Assembly (NCBI GenBank): GCA_905209725.1
Contig: CAJLTZ010000016.1
Coordinates: forward strand, 1 to 34,734
DNA from: an uncultured Muribaculaceae bacterium
GTDB lineage: Bacteria; Bacteroidota; Bacteroidia; Bacteroidales; Muribaculaceae
DNA: 34,734 nt
Direction: 5' to 3'
In this document: positions 8,347 through 14,832 of the stretch, piece by piece
Position numbering within the stretch: position 1 is the stretch's first letter
Layout of the letters: every line of letters starts with the position of its first letter
The notes under the pieces: model-generated
What the model was told of the DNA's origin: nothing
The model's database searches: none
The model's input: the letters and a program-made list of their open reading frames with translations, nothing else
Position numbers and translations under genes: made by a program

Positions 8347-9414
8347 TTATTTCTCCTTCACCTCCTGCACAAGGAAGATCTCTGTGGGCAAGTGGTCGCT
8401 ATAGCCGTTGGTCCAGACCCCGCCGGAGAAGGTGCGCAGCGGATAGCCCTTGTATTGGCCATCCTCCTGGAGAAGAAAGCGCTTGTTGAGCACCTCTGCC
8501 CCAATGTATTTCACGCCGCAGCGACCATCCACCAGGTTCTCGTTCACCACTATCTGGTCGAAAAGGTTCCAGCCTCCTCTATAGATATAGCTGCCGATTC
8601 CCTTGTCGAGTTTCTCCCAGAAGGGATTGAAGAAGCCGCCGGGCTTGATGTTCTTCACATCTCTCACTGCTCCAAGCACTTCTGCCATACTCTTATTGAA
8701 AGGATCGTCGTTCATATCGCCCATCACCACGATGCCTATGTCGGGGAAACGCTTCGTGAGGTCGCTGGCAATGCTGTCGGTGAGATGGGCGGCTGCCTCC
8801 CTGAGCCAACTGCTCTCCTTCTCGCCGCCACGGCGCGAAGGATAATGATTCACTATCACGGCTATACGCGCATACCCGGTAAGTTTCGTGCCCAAAAGCC
8901 CCACCACACACATCTGGTCGCGGGTCTTGAAGCGCGGAAGTTCCGGAATGCGGAGAGTATGGTTCGTTACCTGAAGCACACGGAAAAATTTCGGGTTATA
9001 GAGCAGACCTACATCCACACCACGGGCATCAGGCGAGTCGTGATGCACTATCTTCAACCCGCGATCCTTGATGGCAGGTGCATTCACCAGATCCTCAAGC
9101 ACGCTCCGGTTCTCAATCTCGCTGCAACCGATGATAGCCGGCCCGTCGGGCGTCGTCTTTGTGGTCATCTGCGAGATCACATATCCTAAATTCCTAATCT
9201 TGCTCCAATATTTCTTGCCATCCCATTTGCGGTCGCCCTTCGGAGAAAACTCAAGGTCGTATTTACCGTTATTGTTGATGGTGTCGAACAAGTTCTCAAG
9301 GTTATAGAAGGCCACACCATAGGTGGCATATTTCGCCCCAGGATTCTGAGCGAACGACGGCAGGCAAAACATCAGCACCAACAGTGCTGACAGCGCTCTT
9401 TTTATTATTTTCAT
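8347..9414 (-). CDS. Secreted endonuclease/exonuclease/phosphatase family protein
   Basis: A 355-aa predicted exported Mg-dependent phosphoesterase of the EEP superfamily (DNase I, exonuclease III, phosphatases). A signal peptide ends at about residue 22 (LPSFAQ). The catalytic motifs are intact: FYNLENLFD (Asn38), SEIENR (Glu99), ARGVDVGLLY, NHYPSR (Asn189-His190), GDMNDDP (Asp233, Asn235) and GYSDHLP near the C terminus. A strong AAGGAGGA ribosome-binding sequence sits 10 nt upstream, unusual for a Bacteroidota gene. It lies between deoC and the TonB receptor. With the endonuclease I at the end of the cluster it could process extracellular or periplasmic DNA. The exact substrate, nucleic acid or another phosphoester, is not determinable here. 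Confidence 0.88.
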   Translation of the reverse strand: MKIIKRALSALLVLMFCLPSFAQNPGAKYATYGVAFYNLENLFDTINNNGKYDLEFSPKGDRKWDGKKYWSKIRNLGYVISQMTTKTTPDGPAIIGCSEIENRSVLEDLVNAPAIKDRGLKIVHHDSPDARGVDVGLLYNPKFFRVLQVTNHTLRIPELPRFKTRDQMCVVGLLGTKLTGYARIAVIVNHYPSRRGGEKESSWLREAAAHLTDSIASDLTKRFPDIGIVVMGDMNDDPFNKSMAEVLGAVRDVKNIKPGGFFNPFWEKLDKGIGSYIYRGGWNLFDQIVVNENLVDGRCGVKYIGAEVLNKRFLLQEDGQYKGYPLRTFSGGVWTNGYSDHLPTEIFLVQEVKEK

Positions 9415-9484
9415 CTTATCTGAGTCCTCCTTTTTGGTATTAGCAATAATTTCCGGATATCTGCAGCAATTACCCCAATCCAGC

Positions 9485-9520
9485 AGCCTTTTTCACCGGG
9501 CTGAGGCGGAAGCCGAAGAA
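9485..9520 (-). repeat. 36-bp direct repeat, copy A (downstream of deoC)
   Basis: These 36 bases are identical to 10764-10799 and lie about 25 nt past the deoC stop. On the minus strand they read as FFFGFRLSPVKKA and run into a stop codon four codons later, resembling the 3' end of a gene. Copies A and B flank deoC. Confidence 0.75.
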
Positions 9521-9544
9521 AAAATCTTACAGACGAAGAATGAA

Positions 9545-10423
9545 TTAAAAATATTTCACGCTTTCTCCTTCGAGGCTGGATAGCACATTATTGGCAAGGC
9601 TCGATGCGCCCAGACGGAATAGACTCGGAGTGAGCCATTCCTCGCCAAGGATCTCCTTCACCAGTGTATAATATGCCACAGCCTCCTCTGTGGTGCGGAC
9701 GCCACCGGCTGCCTTGAAGCCAATCTTCCGCCCCGTAAGCTCATAATATTCCTTGATGCACTGGCACATCACATATGCCGCTTCAAGCGAAGCCCCGGGA
9801 TAGATCTTGCCGGTCGAAGTCTTGATGAAGTCGGCGCCGCTCCACATCGAGAGGATGCTCGCCTTCTTGATATCCTCGGCTGTCTTCAGGCAGCCCGATT
9901 CGATTATCACCTTGAACACCGCATCCTTAGCCGTGTGCTTCAACTCTATCAGTTCGTCGCAGAGATCCTCATAATTCTCATCACGGAACATCCCCACATT
10001 CATCACAACATCCACCTCATTGGCGCCATTGCTGACAGCCAAAGCCACATCAGCAATCTTCACCTCCGTGAATGTCTGACTCGACGGGAAACATCCGGCC
10101 ACCACGCATACATCCACCCCATCAACATCCAGATTCTCCTTCACCACCTCCGCGAAATTGCTGTATACGCAAATAGCGGCCACATGCGGATATTGGGGAT
10201 AGTCATTGTCGAAGTCATTGACGCGGCGGGTGAACGCAGCCACACTCTTCTCGCTGTCCTCTGTGCTCAGGGTGGTGAGGTCGATGCTGCCAAGCAGGTA
10301 ACTCCACACCTCCGGCTTCATGTTTTCCTTGGATTTCTCTACAATTCTCTCTACCGCCGCCTTTACGGCTGTGTCATCGCCGACAACGCGGCTGTCGGCT
10401 ATCGCTTTCTGATACCTGTCCAT
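9545..10423 (-). CDS. deoC: Deoxyribose-phosphate aldolase
   Basis: DeoC cleaves 2-deoxyribose-5-phosphate to glyceraldehyde-3-phosphate and acetaldehyde, the last step of deoxynucleoside catabolism in the cytoplasm. The 292-aa protein carries the Schiff-base lysine in DFIKTSTGK (Lys201), the second active lysine in IGFKAAGGVRT (Lys237) and the acidic residue in NEVDVVMN (Asp138), matching E. coli Lys167, Lys201 and Asp102. It is of the longer (~290 aa) class with an N-terminal extension. It lies upstream of the EEP nuclease, TonB receptor, lipoproteins and endonuclease I, an arrangement that links DNA breakdown to sugar catabolism. It is flanked by a perfect 36-bp direct repeat. Confidence 0.97.
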   Translation of the reverse strand: MDRYQKAIADSRVVGDDTAVKAAVERIVEKSKENMKPEVWSYLLGSIDLTTLSTEDSEKSVAAFTRRVNDFDNDYPQYPHVAAICVYSNFAEVVKENLDVDGVDVCVVAGCFPSSQTFTEVKIADVALAVSNGANEVDVVMNVGMFRDENYEDLCDELIELKHTAKDAVFKVIIESGCLKTAEDIKKASILSMWSGADFIKTSTGKIYPGASLEAAYVMCQCIKEYYELTGRKIGFKAAGGVRTTEEAVAYYTLVKEILGEEWLTPSLFRLGASSLANNVLSSLEGESVKYF

Positions 10424-10625
10424 AAGATTGTCTCTTGTCTAAATTATGGTTATAATTTCCGCGCTCCTTCCTCCAATTAAGATTCTTCTTAAGATTCTTT
10501 CTTCCGAAAGGATTCATCACTCTAAAAGGATTCATCACTCCGCAAAGAAGCCATCCCTAATTAAAGAAGGCGCGCCTATTATGATTGGAACAAGTGGGAG
10601 CATATCTATTCCACTAATCCAATCG

Positions 10626-10656
10626 CAAATATAATCCATTTTTATGAATTATTAAA
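10626..10656 (-). promoter_or_regulatory. Possible promoter of the deoC-nuclease-TonB cluster
   Basis: On the minus strand TATATTTG (10633-10626) fits the Bacteroidota -7 box TAnnTTTG. A weaker TTTAAT (10656-10651) lies where the -33 TTTG is expected. It would give a leader of about 195 nt before deoC. Confidence 0.4.
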
Positions 10657-10726
10657 ACTCCAATCCCCAAATGTTAATTTTTCCCAAAATCCCCAATTAA
10701 ATCCCCAATTAAAATTTCTTTTCCGC

Positions 10727-10744
10727 GATGAGGCGGAAGCCGAA
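10727..10744 (-). repeat. Degenerate third copy of the deoC-flanking repeat
   Basis: It contains the same tgaggcggaagccga core as the 36-bp repeats. On the minus strand it reads SLFGFRLIAEKKF followed by a stop codon, again like a gene 3' end in a different frame from copy B. Confidence 0.5.
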
Positions 10745-10763
10745 TAATGAATCATTCTGCAAA

Positions 10764-10799
10764 AGCCTTTTTCACCGGGCTGAGGCGGAAGCCGAAGAA
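10764..10799 (-). repeat. 36-bp direct repeat, copy B (downstream of ruvC)
   Basis: Identical to 9485-9520. It starts only 4 nt past the ruvC stop. On the minus strand it reads FFFGFRLSPVKKA and then stops after three more codons. Confidence 0.75.
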
Positions 10800-10803
10800 G
10801 AAT

Positions 10804-11463
10804 TCATCTAACTCTCCCTGGATTCTTCTTCACAAATTCCTCCCAGTTCTTCGGTCCCTTCGGCAGCGAAGGCTTCGATGTCTCATAATAATGCGTGAGC
10901 GCAACGGCCAGCGCATCCGTGGCATCAAGATATTGAGGCATTTCCTCCTGCCTGATATTCAGCAGATGCCGAAGCATATTCGCCACCTGCTCTTTCGATG
11001 CCTGCCCATTACCCGTCACGGCCATCTTCACCAGGCGCGGTGCATATTCCGAAATCGGCAAGTCCCGCTGTATCGCCGCTGCCATCGCAACCCCCTGCGC
11101 TCTCCCCAGCTTCAGCATCGACTGAACATTCTTCCCGAAAAAAGGCGCCTCCAGCGCCATCTCATCCGGCAGATATTGCTCAATCAGCCCCGTAACCCTC
11201 TCGAAAATCCGCCCCAGCCTCTTATAATGGCTTTCGAAACGGCTCAGTTCAATCACCCCCGTAACAATCACACTCACCCTCTTCCCATTTATCCCTATCA
11301 CCCCATATCCCATCACATTCGTCCCGGGATCAATCCCCATCACAATCCTCTCATAATCCAAATCCCCACGCGAATTTCCCAAAGATTCCACCTGCGGATT
11401 CGTTCCCCGCATAAGCCGCTCGCGGCTTTCATCCGTCTCCATCTCATTCATATCCCGATTCAT
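10804..11463 (-). CDS. ruvC: Holliday junction endonuclease RuvC
   Basis: RuvC resolves Holliday junctions as a dimer with RuvAB during recombination. Acidic catalytic residues are visible: GIDPGT (Asp45), ALEAPF (Glu105) and LDATDALAVAL (Asp180, Asp183). From this start the protein is 219 aa, with about 40 residues before the conserved IVMGIDPG strand, more than usual for the family. This extension contains a palindrome of the intergenic repeat type (11413-11428), so the true start may be the ATG at 11412 or a TTG closer to the core. It follows the DUF4286 gene by 31 nt, a pairing seen in other Bacteroidales. Confidence 0.95.
   Translation of the reverse strand: MNRDMNEMETDESRERLMRGTNPQVESLGNSRGDLDYERIVMGIDPGTNVMGYGVIGINGKRVSVIVTGVIELSRFESHYKRLGRIFERVTGLIEQYLPDEMALEAPFFGKNVQSMLKLGRAQGVAMAAAIQRDLPISEYAPRLVKMAVTGNGQASKEQVANMLRHLLNIRQEEMPQYLDATDALAVALTHYYETSKPSLPKGPKNWEEFVKKNPGRVR
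11413..11428. repeat. Palindrome inside the ruvC 5' end
   Basis: aagccgctcgcggctt is a 16-bp perfect palindrome-like hairpin related to the intergenic copy at 27319-27334 (one base differs). It encodes part of the atypical N-terminal extension of RuvC. Confidence 0.5.
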
Positions 11464-11494
11464 TTTGCATTAATTCCGCGGAGCAGATTCCCAT

Positions 11495-11833
11495 TCAATC
11501 CTTATCTATCACCTCGAATATCGAGGTAAAAACCATCGCCTGCGGCCCGAATTTCTCCTCAAATCGCGCCCCCAGCGTAGCGAATTTCCCTCGCCCCCAG
11601 AGCCGCGCAGCGGCAATATCCTCAAAGCGCATCTGCAACGCGATGCTCTGAGCCTCCGCCTGCCGATAGTCCACTCCCCCGGCCTCACGCATTGCCGAAA
11701 CCTGCGGCGCATAATCCCAGCCATTCCGCCCGAAGCCCATAGGCATCTTCGCAGGCAATTCCATTCCAAGCCAGTCCAGAAACTCCTGCTCCCGGCTCTC
11801 CTCAATCATGAATGTAGCATTAAATATAACCAT
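11495..11833 (-). CDS. DUF4286 family protein
   Basis: A 112-aa cytoplasmic protein that resembles DUF4286 (Pfam PF14114). This is a small Bacteroidota family of unknown function that begins with an 'MIIYNTTF'-like strand (here MVIFNATFMIEE) and has a ferredoxin-like dimeric alpha-beta appearance. It lies directly upstream of ruvC and is probably cotranscribed with it. No catalytic residues are known for the family. Recognition rests on length, the opening motif and the ruvC neighbourhood. Confidence 0.75.
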   Translation of the reverse strand: MVIFNATFMIEESREQEFLDWLGMELPAKMPMGFGRNGWDYAPQVSAMREAGGVDYRQAEAQSIALQMRFEDIAAARLWGRGKFATLGARFEEKFGPQAMVFTSIFEVIDKD

Positions 11834-11990
11834 CTTCTCAAATTTTAAGCCCCGCCTTCCAAAAAAGAAGCCGCCCGCGAGCCTCTTGGTGCTGTGAGCA
11901 AGCTTCAGTTTGCCCGATAATCCCGTAAAAAAACGGTATGCTTATTACTAAACACACCGCCAAAACAAAATTATGAAAAACAGTATCTTG

Positions 11991-12064
11991 AGCCTCTTGT
12001 CGGATTCGAACCAACGACCCCGAGATTACAAATCACGTGCTCTGGCCAACTGAGCTAAAGAGGC
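11991..12064 (-). tRNA. tRNA-Thr (anticodon TGT)
   Basis: The 74-nt minus-strand sequence folds as a full cloverleaf. Acceptor stem GCCTCTT pairs with AAGAGGC, there is a D arm with AGCTCAGTTGG, an anticodon loop TTTGTAA, and a T arm with GGTTCGAATCC. The anticodon TGT reads ACA and related Thr codons. One T-T mismatch is present in the anticodon stem. CCA is not encoded. It begins about 4 nt after the putative SRP RNA, so the two are likely made as one precursor. Confidence 0.95.
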
Positions 12065-12067
12065 AGA

Positions 12068-12168
12068 GTGGGTGAGTGATCTGCATCGCACTGCTACAAC
12101 GCCGCTACCTTTGCTTCGGTCAAGATCTGGAGGATTCACGGGGAGCTAGTCGTGCAGGACTCACCCAA
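12068..12168 (-). ncRNA. ffs: Probable small signal recognition particle RNA
   Basis: This ~101-nt RNA has a closing 9-bp stem (12069-12077 with 12159-12167) and a second stem CUGCA/UGCAG. The central segment resembles the bacterial SRP core GUGAACCC...CAGG..CCGGAAGGAAGCA..GGGUA: here it has GTGAATCCTCCAG, then CGAAGCA and AAGGTAG in the same order. 4.5S RNA binds Ffh and targets ribosomes to the membrane. The apical loop looks non-canonical (a UUGACC hexaloop instead of a GGAA tetraloop) by hand folding. A near-perfect promoter places transcription start almost exactly at 12168, supporting a transcribed RNA gene independent of the tRNA. Confidence 0.7.
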
Positions 12169-12171
12169 CTG

Positions 12172-12202
12172 CAAAATTAATGCTTTTTTTTCTTACAGCA
12201 AA
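12172..12202 (-). promoter_or_regulatory. Promoter of the SRP RNA-tRNA-Thr unit
   Basis: Minus-strand TTTG (12202-12199), a 19-nt spacer and TAATTTTG (12179-12172) match the Bacteroidota consensus TTTG-N19-TAnnTTTG. Expected initiation is around 12165-12168, the 5' end of the folded RNA. Confidence 0.75.
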
Positions 12203-12209
12203 ATATTTT

Positions 12210-14516
12210 TTATCTCTTCGACGATTTTCTCTTGCCGCGCTTGGCCTCATGTCGCTTGCCAGGCTTGCGCTGCTCCAAGGGCCGGTTTGGGTTTCCCTTG
12301 TCGTCAATCAGCGCAAAATCAAGCTGTTTACGCTCCAGATCGGCGCGGGCAACCTGCACCCTCACGCGGTCGCCAAGGGTATATTTAACACCCTTCCGCC
12401 TTCCGATAAGGCAATAGTTTTTCTCGTCAAGATCATAATAATCGTCGGCAAGGTCGCGGATGGGGACAAGTCCCTCGCACATGCTTTCATCGAGCTCCAC
12501 ATAGAAGCCCCATTCCGTCACGCCCGAAATCACGCCCTCGTAGATCTCTCCAAGCCTGTCTTTCATATATTCCACCTGCTTGTAGCGTATCGAGGCGCGC
12601 TCGGCATTGGCGGCAAGCTGCTCCATGTCGGAGTCGTGCTTGCACTCATCCTCCAGCTTTAGTTTGTCCACACTGCGGCCACCCTCCGCATATTTTGCCA
12701 GCAACCGATGAACCATCATATCCGGATAGCGGCGGATAGGCGAGGTGAAATGGGTGTAATAGGGCATCGCCAGTCCATAATGACCTATATTATCCGTGGT
12801 ATATACAGCCTTCGCCATCGAACGGATTGCAAGAATCGAGAGCATATTCTCCTCCCCTTTCCCTTTCACGTCGCGGAGCAGGCGGTTCACACTCTTGTTC
12901 ACCTCCCGGCTCGATCCGTCGGTGGTCAGTTTGTAGCCAAACCGCGATGCTATCAGGCTCAAGTTCCCTATTTTTTCCGGATCGGGGTTGTCGTGCACAC
13001 GATATACGAATGTCTTCGCCTTCTTGTTCTTAGACACCTTCCCCACAGATTCCGCCACCGTGAGGTTGGCAAGAAGCATAAATTCCTCGATAAGTTTATT
13101 AGCATCTTTCGATTCCTTGAAATATACGCTTATCGGCTTGCCGGTCTCGTCGATTTCGAAGCGCACCTCCGCGCGGTCAAACTCCAGCGCGCCTGCCTGA
13201 TAACGACGGCGGCGAAGTTCCTTGGCCAATCCATTGAGAGCCGCGAGTTCGCGGGCATATTCACCCTCGCCGGTCTCGATTATCTGCTGCGCTTCCTCAT
13301 AAGTGAAGCGGCGGTTGCTCTTGATGACGGTGCGGCCTATTCGCGAATTTATTACATTCGCTTTCTGGTCCAGTTCGAAGATGGCTGAGAAGGTAAGTTT
13401 CTCCTCATCCGGGCGCAACGAGCAGATACCATTGCTCAGGCGTTCCGGAAGCATCGGAATCGTGCGGTCCACAAGATATACGCTCGTGGCGCGCTTCTGC
13501 GCCTCCTTGTCGATCACGCTGCCCGGTTTCACATAATGCGTCACATCGGCGATATGCACGCCCACTTCCCAGTTGCCATTGGCAAGCTGTCGGATGGAAA
13601 GCGCGTCGTCGAAGTCTTTCGCGTCACGCGGGTCGATGGTGAAGGTGGTCACATTGCGGAAGTCCTCACGCTTCGATATCTCCTCCTCCGTAATCTGGTC
13701 GCTGATGCGCTGCGCTGCCTTCTCCACATTCTCCGGATATTTATACGGCAGCCCGAACTCTGCCAGGATTGCGTGCATCTCGGCATTATTCTCACCCTTC
13801 GCGCCGAGGATATCAATCACCTCGCCGCGCGGATTCATCTCATCATCGCGCCAGCATGTGATGCGGGCCACAGCCTTGTCGCCGTTCTTTCCTCCCTTAA
13901 GGCTCTTACGGTTAAGGATAATGTCAGCGGCAAGAAATTTCGAGTCGGTCACAAGGGCAGCATAATTCTTGTCGAGCTTGATCGTGCCAACAAACTGCTG
14001 CTCCTTGGCTTCGATTATCTCGATTACTCGAGCCTCCGGATCCTGCCCCTTACGGGCCGCGGATACCACTACGCGAACCTTATCACCATTCAATGCATGC
14101 ATCGAATTGCGCTCCGCCACCATAATCTGCTCCTCATCCACCACCACGGCATTCTTGCCATTGCTGCGACGGATGAAATAACCGACACCCTCTGTGCCGC
14201 GGTTGGCCTTCGCACGATATTTGCCCAAATCCACTTCCTGGATATCATCGGATGCGGCAAGCTCGTCAAGAACATTTATCACATCTATACGCTTGGCCGG
14301 ATGGTCCACGCCAATGCCAAAGGCTATCTGCTTGTAATTGAAACTCTGCTTCGGATGCTGCTGAAGAAATTCAACAACCATCGAAGCCAACACGGCCTTC
14401 TTTATTTTGCGCGGCCCTCTCGCATTTGGCTTTCCTGCGGCGTTATTGGCAGGAGTCCCCACTTTATTATTTGCATTATCCGCAGCCTGCTGGCCGCCAT
14501 CATTCTTTCTCTTCAT
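12210..14516 (-). CDS. rnr: Ribonuclease R
   Basis: RNase R is a processive 3'-5' exoribonuclease that degrades structured RNA. The 768-aa protein has a basic, low-complexity N terminus (1-40) and a winged-helix-like RNase_II N domain (about 40-100). Cold-shock/OB domains span about 110-240. The RNB catalytic domain carries the metal-binding motif DPRDAKDFDDAL (Asp295 to Asp304) and HYGLAMPYYTHFTSPIRRYPD. An S1 domain (about 655-740, YEGVISGVTEWGFYVEL) and a Lys/Arg-rich tail (KRHEAKRGKRKSSKR) complete it. All domains are intact. It is transcribed away from the divergent leucine-rich-repeat gene. Confidence 0.97.
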   Translation of the reverse strand: MKRKNDGGQQAADNANNKVGTPANNAAGKPNARGPRKIKKAVLASMVVEFLQQHPKQSFNYKQIAFGIGVDHPAKRIDVINVLDELAASDDIQEVDLGKYRAKANRGTEGVGYFIRRSNGKNAVVVDEEQIMVAERNSMHALNGDKVRVVVSAARKGQDPEARVIEIIEAKEQQFVGTIKLDKNYAALVTDSKFLAADIILNRKSLKGGKNGDKAVARITCWRDDEMNPRGEVIDILGAKGENNAEMHAILAEFGLPYKYPENVEKAAQRISDQITEEEISKREDFRNVTTFTIDPRDAKDFDDALSIRQLANGNWEVGVHIADVTHYVKPGSVIDKEAQKRATSVYLVDRTIPMLPERLSNGICSLRPDEEKLTFSAIFELDQKANVINSRIGRTVIKSNRRFTYEEAQQIIETGEGEYARELAALNGLAKELRRRRYQAGALEFDRAEVRFEIDETGKPISVYFKESKDANKLIEEFMLLANLTVAESVGKVSKNKKAKTFVYRVHDNPDPEKIGNLSLIASRFGYKLTTDGSSREVNKSVNRLLRDVKGKGEENMLSILAIRSMAKAVYTTDNIGHYGLAMPYYTHFTSPIRRYPDMMVHRLLAKYAEGGRSVDKLKLEDECKHDSDMEQLAANAERASIRYKQVEYMKDRLGEIYEGVISGVTEWGFYVELDESMCEGLVPIRDLADDYYDLDEKNYCLIGRRKGVKYTLGDRVRVQVARADLERKQLDFALIDDKGNPNRPLEQRKPGKRHEAKRGKRKSSKR

Positions 14517-14832
14517 ATCTTGGGTTATATTTTTTCGTATTTAAATTGTTGGAATCCCTTACCCCTATCAAAAATTCCCCTCTTTTCGGGCTCTCTCCTT
14601 ATCCTCCTGCAAAATAAACATTTCTATATTACAAAAACAAGATCCCGCCAAAAATGTTGTATATATAGCGCGCCACCTCGCGCCTGTATCCTTTCTTAAG
14701 GAAGAATGGCAAGAATCTTTTTTGTCTTCTTGCAGATTTTATTAATTTTGCAAATGTCATGCCAATTCCAAAATATTTTTGAATCCGGCTCCCCTCTCTC
14801 CGTCCACTATTGTTAAACCAAACATCCGGCTT
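14517..14832. other. 316-nt divergent spacer between rnr and the LRR gene
   Basis: This holds the plus-strand promoter at 14721-14750 and A/T-rich leaders for both divergent genes. No RNA gene or ORF could be supported. No confident rnr promoter was found. Confidence 0.5.
14721..14750 (+). promoter_or_regulatory. Promoter of the LRR protein gene
   Basis: TTTG (14721-14724), an 18-nt gap and TAATTTTG (14743-14750) fit the Bacteroidota promoter. A leader of about 75 nt would precede the start at 14833. Confidence 0.6.

Larger units (their letters stand above)
10424..10803. other. 380-nt spacer between ruvC and deoC
   Basis: No gene is visible here. The spacer holds repeat copy B (10764-10799), a degenerate third copy (10727-10744), a possible minus-strand promoter for deoC (10626-10656) and a long A/T-rich leader. 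The leader contains short duplications, such as aagattctt near 10480-10500 and ggattcatcactc twice at about 10510-10540. Confidence 0.6.

Noticed and set aside
14517..14832. Riboswitch or leader RNA upstream of rnr or the LRR gene
   Set aside because: No conserved aptamer-like core or terminator/antiterminator pair could be drawn by hand.
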